A DNA stretch of 64,000 nt from positions 1 through 64,000 of the forward strand of contig CAVJIV010000013.1 of the NCBI GenBank assembly GCA_963649715.1, written 5' to 3'. This document shows positions 34,876-43,116 of the stretch, piece by piece (within the stretch, counting starts at the first letter, position 1; each line of letters begins with the position of its first letter). The stretch comes from CAG-488 sp963649715. Its GTDB lineage: Bacteria > Bacillota > Clostridia > Oscillospirales > Acutalibacteraceae. The position numbers and the translations under genes are program-made. The notes below the pieces were generated by a model, which was not told the DNA's origin, ran no database searches, and saw only the letters and a program-made list of their open reading frames with translations.

Positions 34876-35721
34876 TTATATTTCACAATCCGCGTGTCTT
34901 GTAACATGACAACCGAAATTAACCGCCACGGGTAATCCTGCAATATGGGTCGGTGCGGCTTCAATCGCCACGGAAAGTGCCGTCGTGCTGCCGCCGAAGC
35001 CCATCGGACCGACATCGGTTTCATTGTTTATGCGTTCAAGAATTTCCGCTTCCATTTGCGCATAGTATTCATCGGCGTTGTGCACCGAAACGCTCCTGCA
35101 AAGAGCTTTTTTGGCAAGGAAAGCGCATTGTTCAAAATCTCCGCCGATCCCGATTCCGAGGACTATAGGAGGGCAGGGATTTCCACCTGCGGCTCTGACG
35201 CACGAGAGAACATATTCGATAATGTCTTCCCTGCCTTTTGCCGGGGTCATCATTTTCAGACAGCTCATATTCTCACTACCAAAACCCTTCGGAGCAACGG
35301 TGATTTTCACCCTGTCGCCGTCAACGATGCTTGTGTGAATAACGGCAGGTGTGTTGTCCTTTGTGTTGATTCGTCTGAGCGGATCTTCAACGACCGAGCA
35401 GCGAAGATAGCCGTTGACATAGCCGTCATGCACGCCCTTGTTAACAGCGTCATTGAGGCTGCCGCCCGTAAAATGAACCTCCTGTCCGATTTCAAGGAAA
35501 ACGACCGCCATTCCGGTATCCTGACATATTGGAATATCAAGCTCCTTAGCCGCTTCGAGATTTGCCTCAATATCACCGAGAACGCTTGAAGCAAGCGCAT
35601 TTTTTTCGTATTTGCGGCATACGCCTATAGCTTCGGCAAGGTCATCCGGCAGAAGCTTGTTTGCCTTTACGCAAAGCTCTGCGACGGCTTCTCTTATGCT
35701 TTTAACATCAATTTCTCTCAA
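34876..35721 (-). CDS. Class I fumarate hydratase alpha subunit (orphan)
   Basis: 281 residues from a TTG start at 35721. That codon has AGGTGA 5 bases upstream and yields the family N-terminus MREIDV; a GTG at 35730 lacks a site. ICQDTGMAVVFLEIG, LKMMTPAKG, GNPCPPIVLGIGIGG and VNFGCHVTRHA contain the Cys ligands of the 4Fe-4S cluster found in FumA/TtdA alpha subunits. In two-subunit class I hydratases the beta gene normally follows at once, but here the next gene is a membrane glycosyltransferase and no beta subunit occurs in the window. Either it is encoded elsewhere or this gene has a different partner. Tartrate dehydratase is the main alternative. Confidence 0.85.
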   Translation of the reverse strand: MREIDVKSIREAVAELCVKANKLLPDDLAEAIGVCRKYEKNALASSVLGDIEANLEAAKELDIPICQDTGMAVVFLEIGQEVHFTGGSLNDAVNKGVHDGYVNGYLRCSVVEDPLRRINTKDNTPAVIHTSIVDGDRVKITVAPKGFGSENMSCLKMMTPAKGREDIIEYVLSCVRAAGGNPCPPIVLGIGIGGDFEQCAFLAKKALCRSVSVHNADEYYAQMEAEILERINNETDVGPMGFGGSTTALSVAIEAAPTHIAGLPVAVNFGCHVTRHADCEI

Positions 35722-35762
35722 ATATATCACCTGAATGTTTCGCTATTCCGATTATAGAACAA

Positions 35763-35886
35763 CCGCTGAGGGTTGCGCTACAATCATTTTCAGCATTAAC
35801 TTATTCTTTCCGGCGACCGCTGATTAGCTTGAAGTGCAATTATCGGCAAAATGTCTGCTGAGAATTGTGCTGCAAGCTAATTAGCG
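35763..35886. repeat. Second palindrome family: 25-bp inverted arms
   Basis: CGCTGATTAGCTTGAAGTGC at 35818-35837 is nearly the reverse complement of a segment ending AAGCTAATTAGCG at 35886, around a loop containing CGGCAAAA. A related half-arm CCGCTGAGGGTTGCGCTA lies at 35763-35780. A third relative is at 50847-50889. It fills the 199-base gap upstream of the fumarase gene. Confidence 0.65.
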
Positions 35887-35895
35887 ATTGCCAAT

Positions 35896-35926
35896 ATAAA
35901 AAACAGGAGCAGAAACCTGCTCCTGT
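35896..35926 (-). terminator. Intrinsic terminator of the yab/divIC cluster
   Basis: On the minus strand ACAGGAGCAG pairs perfectly with CTGCTCCTGT around a GTTT loop and is followed by TTTTTTAT. It lies 4 bases after the S1-domain gene. Confidence 0.88.
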
Positions 35927-35929
35927 ACA

Positions 35930-36373
35930 TTAAAGCTTATTTGTGCCGCGACGGTTATATCCGCCGCCGTGCTTGGAGTCACGCTTCAAATCCGACATTT
36001 TCTCATCGCTGACCTGCTTGAACTTTGCCATCATGCTTTCAAAGGACTGAGGCTGATTATCCGCGCTCTTGTTTCCCTGCCAAACATTTGCCGCAGACCT
36101 TCTCGGCTGAGACGACTTCGGCTTCTGGGTTTTCGGCTGTTCAACTGCTTTTCGGATGGAAAGGCTTATCTTGCCGTCATCGGAAACAGAAAGGATCTTG
36201 ACCTTTACCTGCTGACCGACCTTAAGGTGATCCTTAATGTCTTTTACAAACTCCGACGCAACCTCGGAAATATGTACCATTCCCTTTTTGCCGCCCTCAA
36301 GGTCGACAAAGGCACCGAAAGATGTAAAACCGGTTACTTTTCCCTCAACTATTGAACCAACTTCCAACTGCAT
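35930..36373 (-). CDS. yabR: S1 RNA-binding domain protein (YabR-like)
   Basis: 147 residues. One S1 domain spans residues ~3-75 (VGSIVEGKVTGFTSFGAFVDLEGGKKGMVHISEVA, then VKVKILSVSDDGKISLSIR), followed by a basic, Gln/Ser/Asn-rich disordered tail ending in Gly-Gly-Tyr-Asn-Arg-Arg. S1 proteins bind RNA or the ribosome; the role of YabR is not well defined. The order divIC-yabR is the same as in Bacillus, which supports the symbol. A GGAGAA site precedes the ATG. It is the last gene before the terminator. Confidence 0.85.
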   Translation of the reverse strand: MQLEVGSIVEGKVTGFTSFGAFVDLEGGKKGMVHISEVASEFVKDIKDHLKVGQQVKVKILSVSDDGKISLSIRKAVEQPKTQKPKSSQPRRSAANVWQGNKSADNQPQSFESMMAKFKQVSDEKMSDLKRDSKHGGGYNRRGTNKL

Positions 36374-36402
36374 AAAATGCGTTCTCCTCTTTTTCCGAAC
36401 CG

Positions 36403-36696
36403 TTAATCGTTTACGGAGACATCGTAATAGACATGCTCGCCGGGCTTCACATATCCAAGCTCATCTCTTGCAACCTTTTCAACGTATTCATCTATTTCAC
36501 CGCCGCCAATGCGCTCTCTGATGCGGTCATTTTCAGCAACCTGCTCGTTATAGGACGCATTGACATCGGCAATTTCAGCTTTAGTCTCTTTAATATTTTT
36601 ATGTATGGTTATCAATGAAATGGCGAAATATGCGCACAAAGCAATTATGCAAAACGAAACGATAAAGCTGCGCTTACGCTTCTTTTTTTCTGCCAT
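36403..36696 (-). CDS. divIC: Septum formation initiator, DivIC/FtsL-like
   Basis: 97 residues from ATG 36696 (GAGGTGA 5 bases upstream; the frame is open further up but without a site). A Lys/Arg-rich cytoplasmic N-terminus, one membrane helix (~13-33), then a coiled coil (IHKNIKETKAEIADVNASYNEQ...) and the end motif RDELGYVKPGEHVYYDV typical of the DivIC family. It joins FtsL and DivIB at the division site. Gene order yabQ-divIC-yabR supports the call. Confidence 0.88.
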   Translation of the reverse strand: MAEKKKRKRSFIVSFCIIALCAYFAISLITIHKNIKETKAEIADVNASYNEQVAENDRIRERIGGGEIDEYVEKVARDELGYVKPGEHVYYDVSVND

Positions 36697-36789
36697 TTCA
36701 GTCACCTCGATTCTATGATTCATCACATAACGGACACACCGTTACGGATTGATTATACACTATTTCATGCCGATTATGCAAGTCATTTT

Positions 36790-37218
36790 TTAAATTTTTT
36801 TGTGTTTTATGATATTTTTTTGCTTATTTTTTGTTTCCGAAGCAAAAAAAGATAATCTGCGCCGGATATCGGCAATCTTCGGAATCTTTTTTCGCAGTTT
36901 TTTCAACCTTTTGACGATGAGAAACGACATAAAAGGATCAATAGACCTAAAAGCCGCATATCCTCCGACTCCCTCGCCTATCACCGAATAAAAGGTCACG
37001 CTTCCGTTGCAGCGGACAAGGAAAAAGAAAAAGCTGACCGCCAGGACAAAAAGTAAAAATATTATATCCCGCAGCAGTGTGAATTTTTTATCGCTTCCTG
37101 ACAGCAGAAAGAAAATCAATCGTAAAAATTCATATAAAGCCCCAAGCGCAAAACCTATCCCTGCGGAATAAATTACGGTCAAAAGCTGCTCGGACGCTTT
37201 CGGAAGATATTCTATCAT
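36790..37218 (-). CDS. yabQ: Spore cortex biosynthesis membrane protein YabQ
   Basis: 142 residues: three or four hydrophobic segments beginning with LLTVIYSAGIGFALGALYEFLRL, the signature N-terminus of YabQ, then a Lys-rich C-terminal tail. In Bacillus subtilis YabQ is needed for spore cortex formation and sits in the forespore outer membrane during stage IV-V. The ATG overlaps the yabP stop (ATGA), so YabP and YabQ are translationally coupled. Its presence is evidence that the organism can sporulate or descends from a sporulating ancestor. Confidence 0.9.
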   Translation of the reverse strand: MIEYLPKASEQLLTVIYSAGIGFALGALYEFLRLIFFLLSGSDKKFTLLRDIIFLLFVLAVSFFFFLVRCNGSVTFYSVIGEGVGGYAAFRSIDPFMSFLIVKRLKKLRKKIPKIADIRRRLSFFASETKNKQKNIIKHKKI

Positions 37219-37478
37219 TTGAACACCCTGCCAAAGAAGCTGCCGGAGGTCTTCGGTGCGTTGTAACCGACCGAATCAATTTCACCCTCGACCGTCATAT
37301 CCCCCGTCTCGACCGAAAGACGGCTGATTTTCAGTTCTCGCCCCTTGATGATAATTTCACCGCACTCACTTTGAGCAATTATACAGTCGTCCTCATAGCT
37401 GTCAACATTTTGTATTCCCGTTGCGCTCAGGCGTCGGCGATTTTCAATAACGATATCATGCATCAATGCTTCAGACAT
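37215..37478 (-). CDS. yabP: Sporulation protein YabP
   Basis: 87 residues from ATG 37478. The sequence HDIVIENRRRLSATGIQNVDSYEDDCIIAQSE and GREL(K/R)ISRLSVETGDMTVEG is typical of the YabP/YqfC family of small beta-rich sporulation proteins; YabP is made in the mother cell under sigma-E in Bacillus. GAGGTG lies 8 bases before the start, inside the 3' arm of a hairpin (37487-37506). The frame is open upstream of this start, but the extra N-terminus is not family-like. Confidence 0.9.
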   Translation of the reverse strand: MSEALMHDIVIENRRRLSATGIQNVDSYEDDCIIAQSECGEIIIKGRELKISRLSVETGDMTVEGEIDSVGYNAPKTSGSFFGRVFK

Positions 37479-37486
37479 AAAAAACA

Positions 37487-37506
37487 CCTCATATAAACAT
37501 ATGAGG
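37487..37506 (-). promoter_or_regulatory. Hairpin sequestering the yabP ribosome site
   Basis: On the minus strand CCTCATAT-GTTT-ATATGAGG is a perfect 8-bp hairpin whose 3' arm contains the GAGG core of the yabP ribosome binding site. It may limit yabP translation; the 94-base rqcP-yabP gap holds nothing else recognisable. Confidence 0.6.
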
Positions 37507-37572
37507 CAGCCGGGCAAAAAATGCTTTGCGCAGCATACGCTGAAAGATTCAATCAAGGCGTACGACGCAACC

Positions 37573-37818
37573 TTAACCGTTTATCACCTTGTACATCAAC
37601 GATGCGTCATCCTTGGTTGCGTGCTCGGCAACCTTTGTGACCTGAATTTTTGTCACATTCGAGCCCATTGTTATCTCGATCACATCGTTTTCCTTGACAT
37701 CATAAGAGGCTCTTGCGATTTTTCCGTTTACAAGAACATGCTTTGCGTCACAGACCTCGTTTGCAATGGTTCTGCGCTTGATGATTCGGGAAACCTTGAG
37801 ATATTTATCCAGTCTCAT
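37573..37818 (-). CDS. rqcP: S4-domain ribosome quality control factor RqcP (YabO)
   Basis: 81 residues with a single S4 RNA-binding domain (MRLDKYLKVSRIIKRRTIANEVCDAKHVLVNGKIARASYDVKENDVIEI, in order across residues 1-50). In Bacillus the YabO/RqcP protein binds stalled 50S subunits and helps RqcH add C-terminal alanine tails. The family is also called Hsp15-like. It sits between the HU gene and yabP, as YabO does in Bacillus except for the HU gene. Confidence 0.9.
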   Translation of the reverse strand: MRLDKYLKVSRIIKRRTIANEVCDAKHVLVNGKIARASYDVKENDVIEITMGSNVTKIQVTKVAEHATKDDASLMYKVING

Positions 37819-37848
37819 ATTAAAATACCGTTCCTTTGTCAGAAAATT

Positions 37849-37881
37849 GGATAAGGCAGGACAAAGATGCTCTGTCCTGCC
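37849..37881 (-). terminator. Hairpin after HU gene
   Basis: On the minus strand GGCAGGACA pairs with TGTCCTGCC, followed by TTATCCAATTTTC. The tail is only moderately T-rich; it could end a short abundant HU transcript while allowing read-through into rqcP. Confidence 0.55.
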
Positions 37882-37906
37882 CGATACAATCGAAGTAAAA
37901 TAGAAA

Positions 37907-38179
37907 TTATTTAACAGCGTCCTTAAGAGCCTTGCCTGCCTTGAAAGCCGGAACCTTGCTTGCCGGAACAGTCATTGTCTCGCCTGTTCTCGGATTGCGA
38001 GCCTGCTTCTCCGAGCGCTCTCTGATTTCGAATGTGCCGAAGCCTACAAGCTGGATCTTCTCACCGTTCTTGAGTGCGTCCGTTGTTGCAGCGATAACAG
38101 CGTTAACTGCCTTCTCGGCAGCCTTCTTGTCCATCTCGCCCTTAGCGGCTACTGCGTTGATAAATTCTGTCTTATTCAT
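37907..38179 (-). CDS. hup: HU family DNA-binding protein
   Basis: 90 residues, standard length: MNKTEFINAVAAKGEMDKKAAEKAVNAV, VGFGTFEIRERSEKQARNPRTGETM and VPAFKAGKALKDAV cover the helical dimer body, the beta arm with the intercalating Pro region, and the C-terminus. HU bends and compacts DNA. GGAGG lies 8 bases before the ATG. Its place between mazG and rqcP differs from Bacillus, where HU is elsewhere, but is seen in various Clostridia. Confidence 0.96.
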   Translation of the reverse strand: MNKTEFINAVAAKGEMDKKAAEKAVNAVIAATTDALKNGEKIQLVGFGTFEIRERSEKQARNPRTGETMTVPASKVPAFKAGKALKDAVK

Positions 38180-38256
38180 TGTAATTCCTCCAGTTTTTTA
38201 TTATGAAGCTCTTGAGACAGCCGATGCACCACGACCGGCTCAAAGCTTTCATTTGC

Positions 38257-39060
38257 TTAATTTTTCTTGGCTTCGTCCCAAAGTCTGTCAAGAGTCATTA
38301 TGTCGGACTCTTTCATATCGATCCCCCGTTCGTCGGCAAGCCTTTCGACCGTCTTAAAGCGGGCAACGAATTTGTCCGTAGCTTCGGTAAGCGATTCCTC
38401 GGCGTCGGTATCGACAAAGCGTGAAACATTGACCGCCGAAAACAGAACATCGCCCAATTCTTCGTTGATATTCGCCTTATCGTTATTTGCGATTGCCGTT
38501 TTAAGCTCGGCAATTTCCTCCGTCAGCTTGTCAAGAGCACCGCTCACATCGTCCCAATCAAAGCCTGCCTTTGCCGCCTTATGCTGAACCTTTGTCGCTC
38601 TCATAAGTGCCGGCAGCTCTCTCGGAATCGAGTCGATAGCCTCCGAGGTGGATTTTTGACCCTTTGTCTTGCGCTTGATCGCATCCCAGTTGGTCAGCAC
38701 ATCGTCAACGCCGTTGACGCTTACCTCGCCAAAAACATGGGGATGGCGTTCAATCAGCTTCTTACAGTTTTCGTCGGCAACATCGTCAATGTTGAACACT
38801 CCCTTTTCCTCCTCGATCCGAGAATGGAAAACGACCTGCATCAAAACATCGCCAAGCTCCTCACGAAGCATTTCGGGGCTTTTCTTGTTTATGGCCTCGA
38901 TGACCTCGTAGGTTTCCTCAATGAGATTCTTCTTTATGCTTTCGTGCGTCTGCTTTATATCCCACGGACATCCGCCCTCCGAACGAAGGACACGAATCAC
39001 ATCGACCAAATCATAAACATTATATTTTTCTTTAAATTCAAACTTATTTTTCATGTCCAT
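38257..39060 (-). CDS. mazG: Nucleoside triphosphate pyrophosphohydrolase
   Basis: 267 residues with two MazG domains. The first has CPWDIKQTHESIKKNLIEETYEVIEAI and EELGDVLMQVVFHSRIEEE (EExxE and D metal ligands, residues ~30-75); the second has FDWDDVSGALDKLTEEIAELKTAI and EELGDVLFSAVNVSRF. It hydrolyses aberrant or excess NTPs to NMPs. The N-terminal methyltransferase half present in Bacillus YabN is absent, so this is the E. coli-length form. It follows the spoVB-like gene by 6 bases. The start could also be the ATG two codons inside. Confidence 0.93.
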   Translation of the reverse strand: MDMKNKFEFKEKYNVYDLVDVIRVLRSEGGCPWDIKQTHESIKKNLIEETYEVIEAINKKSPEMLREELGDVLMQVVFHSRIEEEKGVFNIDDVADENCKKLIERHPHVFGEVSVNGVDDVLTNWDAIKRKTKGQKSTSEAIDSIPRELPALMRATKVQHKAAKAGFDWDDVSGALDKLTEEIAELKTAIANNDKANINEELGDVLFSAVNVSRFVDTDAEESLTEATDKFVARFKTVERLADERGIDMKESDIMTLDRLWDEAKKN

Positions 39061-39066
39061 ACTATT

Positions 39067-40851
39067 TTACCCTAAAAATCCTCGTTTTTCAAGAGTTTCG
39101 GCAATTTTTTCTCCTTTTGGTATCATAAGAAGGTCATCCCTTGAAATTCCCTTGAAAAGAAGTATAGTTATAACATAAGCGATAACCGCTGCGATAACTG
39201 CAATTATCAAAGCGACCGTGTTTCCATTTATCATGCTGTCCGGGTCGCCGAGATTGCCGAGAAACTTTCCGAACACAAGATTGGTCAGAAAAGCGACAAA
39301 AGCACTGATAGCCGAGCAGATGCAGGGCTTGACGAATACGGAAGCGAAGTTAATTTTAACGCCCGTGATCTTAACAATGCTGTACATATTGATGATAACG
39401 ACAACGAGGTAGCAGGCAATCGAAGCGATCGGTGCGCCGTTGATGTTGATGTGCGGATTTCCTATCAAGACAACATTGAGAATTATCTTGATAACTGCGC
39501 CGACAACAAGGGATTTCAACGGAATATCGGTTCTGCCGAGGCCTTGAAGCATACTCGTTATCGGTGACGAAACCGCAAAAATAAATATCGTGCATCCGTA
39601 AACCGCCAAAATAGTTGAACCGATGCTTGCGGTGGCGGCAGGATAGAACATATCAAGAAGCGAATACGAAACTGCGGCAAGACCGAAGCCCGTCGGGAGA
39701 GAGATAAGCATCGTAACTCTGATAACCGATTCAACGGCAACCTTAATGTCGTGACGCTGATGGTTTGCCCATGCCGCCGAAAGAACGGGAATTGCGCTTA
39801 TACCGAGCGTCATGGTTATTGTGGGAACGAGGTTTTTAAAATCGAGAACCTCGTTGTAAATACCGTAAATATATTTAACAATCTGCGAATCGGCAACCTT
39901 CATCTCCTCAAATTCCGCACCGTAAAGAGCATAGATAACATCGGGAGCCTTTTCGACCGCATATTTCAGACGAGCCTGAATGGTTGCGGCGTCGATGAGA
40001 TTGGTAATATTCGTAACAAGAGAGCTTGCCGCAATGGGCAGCGCAGTCATGACAATTACCTTTGCAAGAGCCTGACTGCTCGCAGGCTTCGGCGAAGAAA
40101 GCAGCTGATCCTTCGTTATTCCGTCGCCCTTTATTTTATGCCTGATAACAAGGTAGATAAGACCCAATACCGTGCCCGAGGTAACGCCGATAACCGCAGT
40201 TGTCGCCGCAAAGGGATAAATGGCGGCGAGGGCGTCCTCCTTCGTTTCACGAATCGCACCGAAAACCGGCTGACCGGCTTCAAACCTTGCAAGCTGTTTT
40301 TTGAGCAGGATATAGCTTGCGCCCAAGCCGACTATGAGCTTGCCGACGACCTCGATAACCTCGGAAACCGCCGTCGGGAGCATATTCTGCATACCCTCAT
40401 AATAGCCCCTATAGGTTGACATACAGCAGCAGAAGAAAATTGACGGCGCAATGGCAAGCACACAATAAACATTTTCAACATACTTAACGATGAATTTTGT
40501 ATATGGATAAGCAATGAGCATCAGCAGAAGCGTTCCGAGAATACCCATCATTAGGAAAAGGCGAGCCGAAACACGCCTTATCATTCTCACATCACGGAAA
40601 TGACCGAGCGAGCGTTCCTTGGCTACAAGCCGTGAAACCGCAACGGGCAGACCTGCCATGGAAATGGAATAGAGCGGAGTATAAATTTCATAGGCTGTGC
40701 TGAAATATCCCCGTCCAACCTCACCGATGAGCATGGAAAGCGGAATTTTAAACAGCGCACCGATAACCTTGACGAGAACAGTTGCGACAACAAGTATAAA
40801 TGCGCCGCTGAGAAGCGACTGACCCTTTATGCCCGACTTTTCTTCAGCCAT
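39067..40851 (-). CDS. SpoVB/MurJ-like lipid flippase (MOP superfamily)
   Basis: 594 residues with about 14 membrane helices: LLSGAFILVVATVLVKVIGALFKIPLSMLIGEVGRGYFSTAYEIYTPLYSIS at the start is the stretch typical of YabM/SpoVB family members. Such proteins flip lipid-linked oligosaccharides or peptidoglycan precursors, SpoVB for the spore cortex. An ~20-residue cytoplasmic loop after helix 6 is longer than usual. Gene order with mazG, rqcP, yabP, yabQ and divIC mirrors Bacillus yabM-yabN-yabO-yabP-yabQ-divIC, so YabM is the closest positional equivalent. A GGAGG site precedes the ATG. Confidence 0.87.
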   Translation of the reverse strand: MAEEKSGIKGQSLLSGAFILVVATVLVKVIGALFKIPLSMLIGEVGRGYFSTAYEIYTPLYSISMAGLPVAVSRLVAKERSLGHFRDVRMIRRVSARLFLMMGILGTLLLMLIAYPYTKFIVKYVENVYCVLAIAPSIFFCCCMSTYRGYYEGMQNMLPTAVSEVIEVVGKLIVGLGASYILLKKQLARFEAGQPVFGAIRETKEDALAAIYPFAATTAVIGVTSGTVLGLIYLVIRHKIKGDGITKDQLLSSPKPASSQALAKVIVMTALPIAASSLVTNITNLIDAATIQARLKYAVEKAPDVIYALYGAEFEEMKVADSQIVKYIYGIYNEVLDFKNLVPTITMTLGISAIPVLSAAWANHQRHDIKVAVESVIRVTMLISLPTGFGLAAVSYSLLDMFYPAATASIGSTILAVYGCTIFIFAVSSPITSMLQGLGRTDIPLKSLVVGAVIKIILNVVLIGNPHININGAPIASIACYLVVVIINMYSIVKITGVKINFASVFVKPCICSAISAFVAFLTNLVFGKFLGNLGDPDSMINGNTVALIIAVIAAVIAYVITILLFKGISRDDLLMIPKGEKIAETLEKRGFLG

Positions 40852-40887
40852 CGTATTTCCTCCCTGATTTATGTAAATAAAAATTTG

Positions 40888-40916
40888 TTAAGGCGATGCC
40901 GCAAATTGCGGCAGGA
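40888..40916. repeat. Half copy of palindromic repeat upstream of flippase gene
   Basis: TTAAGGCGATGCCGCAAATTGCGGCA keeps one family terminus and a small GCCGCAA/TTGCGGC hairpin. It lies about 35 bases upstream of the flippase start, probably in the 5' leader. Confidence 0.5.
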
Positions 40917-41029
40917 GTTTTATTTTACCATACAATTCCCTATTTATCAACATTTTTCTTGATATACGGTACAATTTTCGCCGTTTGCGGCCAAAATCTC
41001 ACGCAATGCATCACTGCATATGAATCTTT

Positions 41030-42487
41030 TTAAACAACCGTTTCCTCATAAAATTTCTTTATCAGCTGCTTGCGCTCGGCGATGACCTCATACCGTGAAT
41101 TATATTCGTAAGGATATTTATAGTTGAAGATTCTTTCAATATTCCTGCTGCCGGGATCCTTAAGCTTTGTGACCGCCCCCGCTCCGACGGCAAGCACCGT
41201 GTGGCACTCCTCCATCATAAAAATATTGTAAAGGCATTCATAGCCTTCCTTGCACCAGCCCACATTTTCGAGATTGCCGAGCGAACGGGACTGTCTGTAC
41301 ATATAATACGGCTTATAGCCTGCGGAATAGAACCTGTTTTGAGCATATTCCAGCATTTTATTTGCAATTTCTCCGCTCTGAACATCAACTCCGTGAGTCA
41401 CAATGGTTGACGAGCGCTTCAGTGCAAGCGTATGGAGCGTAATATTTTCAGGGCTCATTCCGATCGCACTGTCAACCGAATTGCAAAAGCTCTCGTATGT
41501 ATCGTCGGTCAAGCCTGCGATAAGATCCATATTTATGTTGTCAAAGCCAAGCTCTCTCGCCTCGTTAAAGACACGGATAACATCATCGACGGTGTGTCTC
41601 CTGCCTATGGCTCTTAGAACCTCGTCGTTAAAGGTCTGCGGATTTATGCTTATTCTACCGACTCCGGCCGCCTTTATCACCCTGAGCTTTTCGGGAGTTA
41701 CGGTATCGGCTCTGCCGGCTTCAATCGTGTATTCTCTTATATGCGAAAGGTCGAAATCTTCGTTTATCTCGGCGCAGATTTTTTCCAGCATATCCGCCGA
41801 AAGAGTGGTCGGAGTTCCGCCGCCCCAATAAATCGATTCAAGTCTCAGTCCGAGGCTGTTTGCGACCTCTGCGGTCTGCTTTATCTCCTTGCAGAGATTA
41901 TCGACATAATCGGGCAGAAGTTTTTTAGCCTGAGCGATCGAGTGGGAAACAAACGAGCAATAGTTGCACCTTGTCGGGCAAAACGGGATCGAAACATACA
42001 GGCTGAAGCTTTTTTCGTCTGAAAGCGACATTATCTTTTCTTCCGCCTTAGCAACGGAATAAGCAAGCTCGGTCTTTTTTTCGCAAACCAGAAGCTTATC
42101 CGTAAAGTATGCCCTTGCACCGTCATCTCCGTAATCTTTTATAAGCAAATTCATCAGCTTCGACGGTCTGACACCCGTCAATATGCCCCATTTCGGCACA
42201 TAGCCCGTTATTTCCGAAAGAAGTGAGAAAAGCAAAATTGCCATTTCCCTCTCGCAGTCGTCATAGTCGGCAACCGCCTTTTCCTTTGCGCCCGCCGCTC
42301 CGTTTGTGTTGACGGAAACGCCGACGACATATTCGCCGCTCATTGAAGTAACTACGGTTATGTCGTCCGTTTCGTCCGTTTCGTCCGTTTCGTCCTTTAT
42401 GACACGGATCGTTTCATAGGGAAAGAAAACCCGACACAGGTTTTCCGTTTCATAATGAAATTTGTGATTAACGACCCTGAGTATCAT
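41030..42487 (-). CDS. hemZ: Radical SAM coproporphyrinogen dehydrogenase HemZ-type
   Basis: 485 residues. The radical SAM cluster motif is CPTRCNYCSF (~residue 171); a HemN-like core follows with ESIYWGGGTPTTLS, SINPQTFNDEVL and the C-terminal HemN domain ENVGWCKEGYECLYNIFMMEE. HemZ decarboxylates coproporphyrinogen III oxygen-independently, though many HemZ homologs in anaerobes lack shown activity. Residues ~33-43 are a DET-DET-DET-D repeat encoded by a 9-base tandem repeat (42364-42395), unusual in the family. The ATG overlaps the stop of the upstream metallo-hydrolase gene. Confidence 0.87.
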   Translation of the reverse strand: MILRVVNHKFHYETENLCRVFFPYETIRVIKDETDETDETDDITVVTSMSGEYVVGVSVNTNGAAGAKEKAVADYDDCEREMAILLFSLLSEITGYVPKWGILTGVRPSKLMNLLIKDYGDDGARAYFTDKLLVCEKKTELAYSVAKAEEKIMSLSDEKSFSLYVSIPFCPTRCNYCSFVSHSIAQAKKLLPDYVDNLCKEIKQTAEVANSLGLRLESIYWGGGTPTTLSADMLEKICAEINEDFDLSHIREYTIEAGRADTVTPEKLRVIKAAGVGRISINPQTFNDEVLRAIGRRHTVDDVIRVFNEARELGFDNINMDLIAGLTDDTYESFCNSVDSAIGMSPENITLHTLALKRSSTIVTHGVDVQSGEIANKMLEYAQNRFYSAGYKPYYMYRQSRSLGNLENVGWCKEGYECLYNIFMMEECHTVLAVGAGAVTKLKDPGSRNIERIFNYKYPYEYNSRYEVIAERKQLIKKFYEETVV

Positions 42488-43116
42488 TTGAATCTCCTCA
42501 TATATCTGTTTCTTCTGCGTTCGTATTCCATTGTCGTTGCTCTGTTGTGGCCGGGATAGATCGTATATTCTCCCGGCAGCTCATAAAGACGCTTGATCGA
42601 AGCGTACATTTCGTCGTCATTGCCGCCGTAAAGGTCGGTTCTGCCCGTAGTCAGGCAAAAAAGCGTGTCGCCCGTGAAGAGCGTGCGCTCGCTCTCGATA
42701 TAATAGCAAACGCTGCCCATAGTGTGACCGGGAGTGTGCATAACCTTAAAATCAAGGTCTCCGAGAGGAATAACTACGCCCTCGTCTACCGTGATATCCG
42801 GTTCAATATTTTTCTGTCTGTTCGGCGCAATACTGAAAGCAAGACTCGTCATGCTGTTCGTCAGACAATCGGCGTCCTTTTTGTGAATTACGATACTTGC
42901 CTCCGGGAACGCCTGCTTGAGGTCGTATACTCCGAGGATATGATCGGCATGACCGTGGGTCAGCAGAATATATTTAACGCTTTTGCCGCTGAGAACCGCA
43001 AGAAGACCGGGCGTACATTCGCCGCAGTCAACTATCGCCGTTTCACCGCTCATGTCGTCCGTAACAATATATGTGTTTGCGCCGACGGGACCCAGCGCCA
43101 TTGCTTCAACCGTCAT
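42484..43116 (-). CDS. MBL-fold metallo-hydrolase (glyoxalase II-like)
   Basis: 210 residues. THGHADH gives the binuclear metal site (~residue 55-61), HTPGHTMGSVCYY the next His ligand, FTGDTLF the bridging Asp and PGHNRATTMEYE the last His. The fold is that of hydroxyacylglutathione hydrolases, but Clostridia generally lack glutathione, so the true thioester substrate is unknown. It overlaps the dtd 3' end by 11 bases and hemZ by 4, so all are one transcript. Confidence 0.9.
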   Translation of the reverse strand: MTVEAMALGPVGANTYIVTDDMSGETAIVDCGECTPGLLAVLSGKSVKYILLTHGHADHILGVYDLKQAFPEASIVIHKKDADCLTNSMTSLAFSIAPNRQKNIEPDITVDEGVVIPLGDLDFKVMHTPGHTMGSVCYYIESERTLFTGDTLFCLTTGRTDLYGGNDDEMYASIKRLYELPGEYTIYPGHNRATTMEYERRRNRYMRRFK

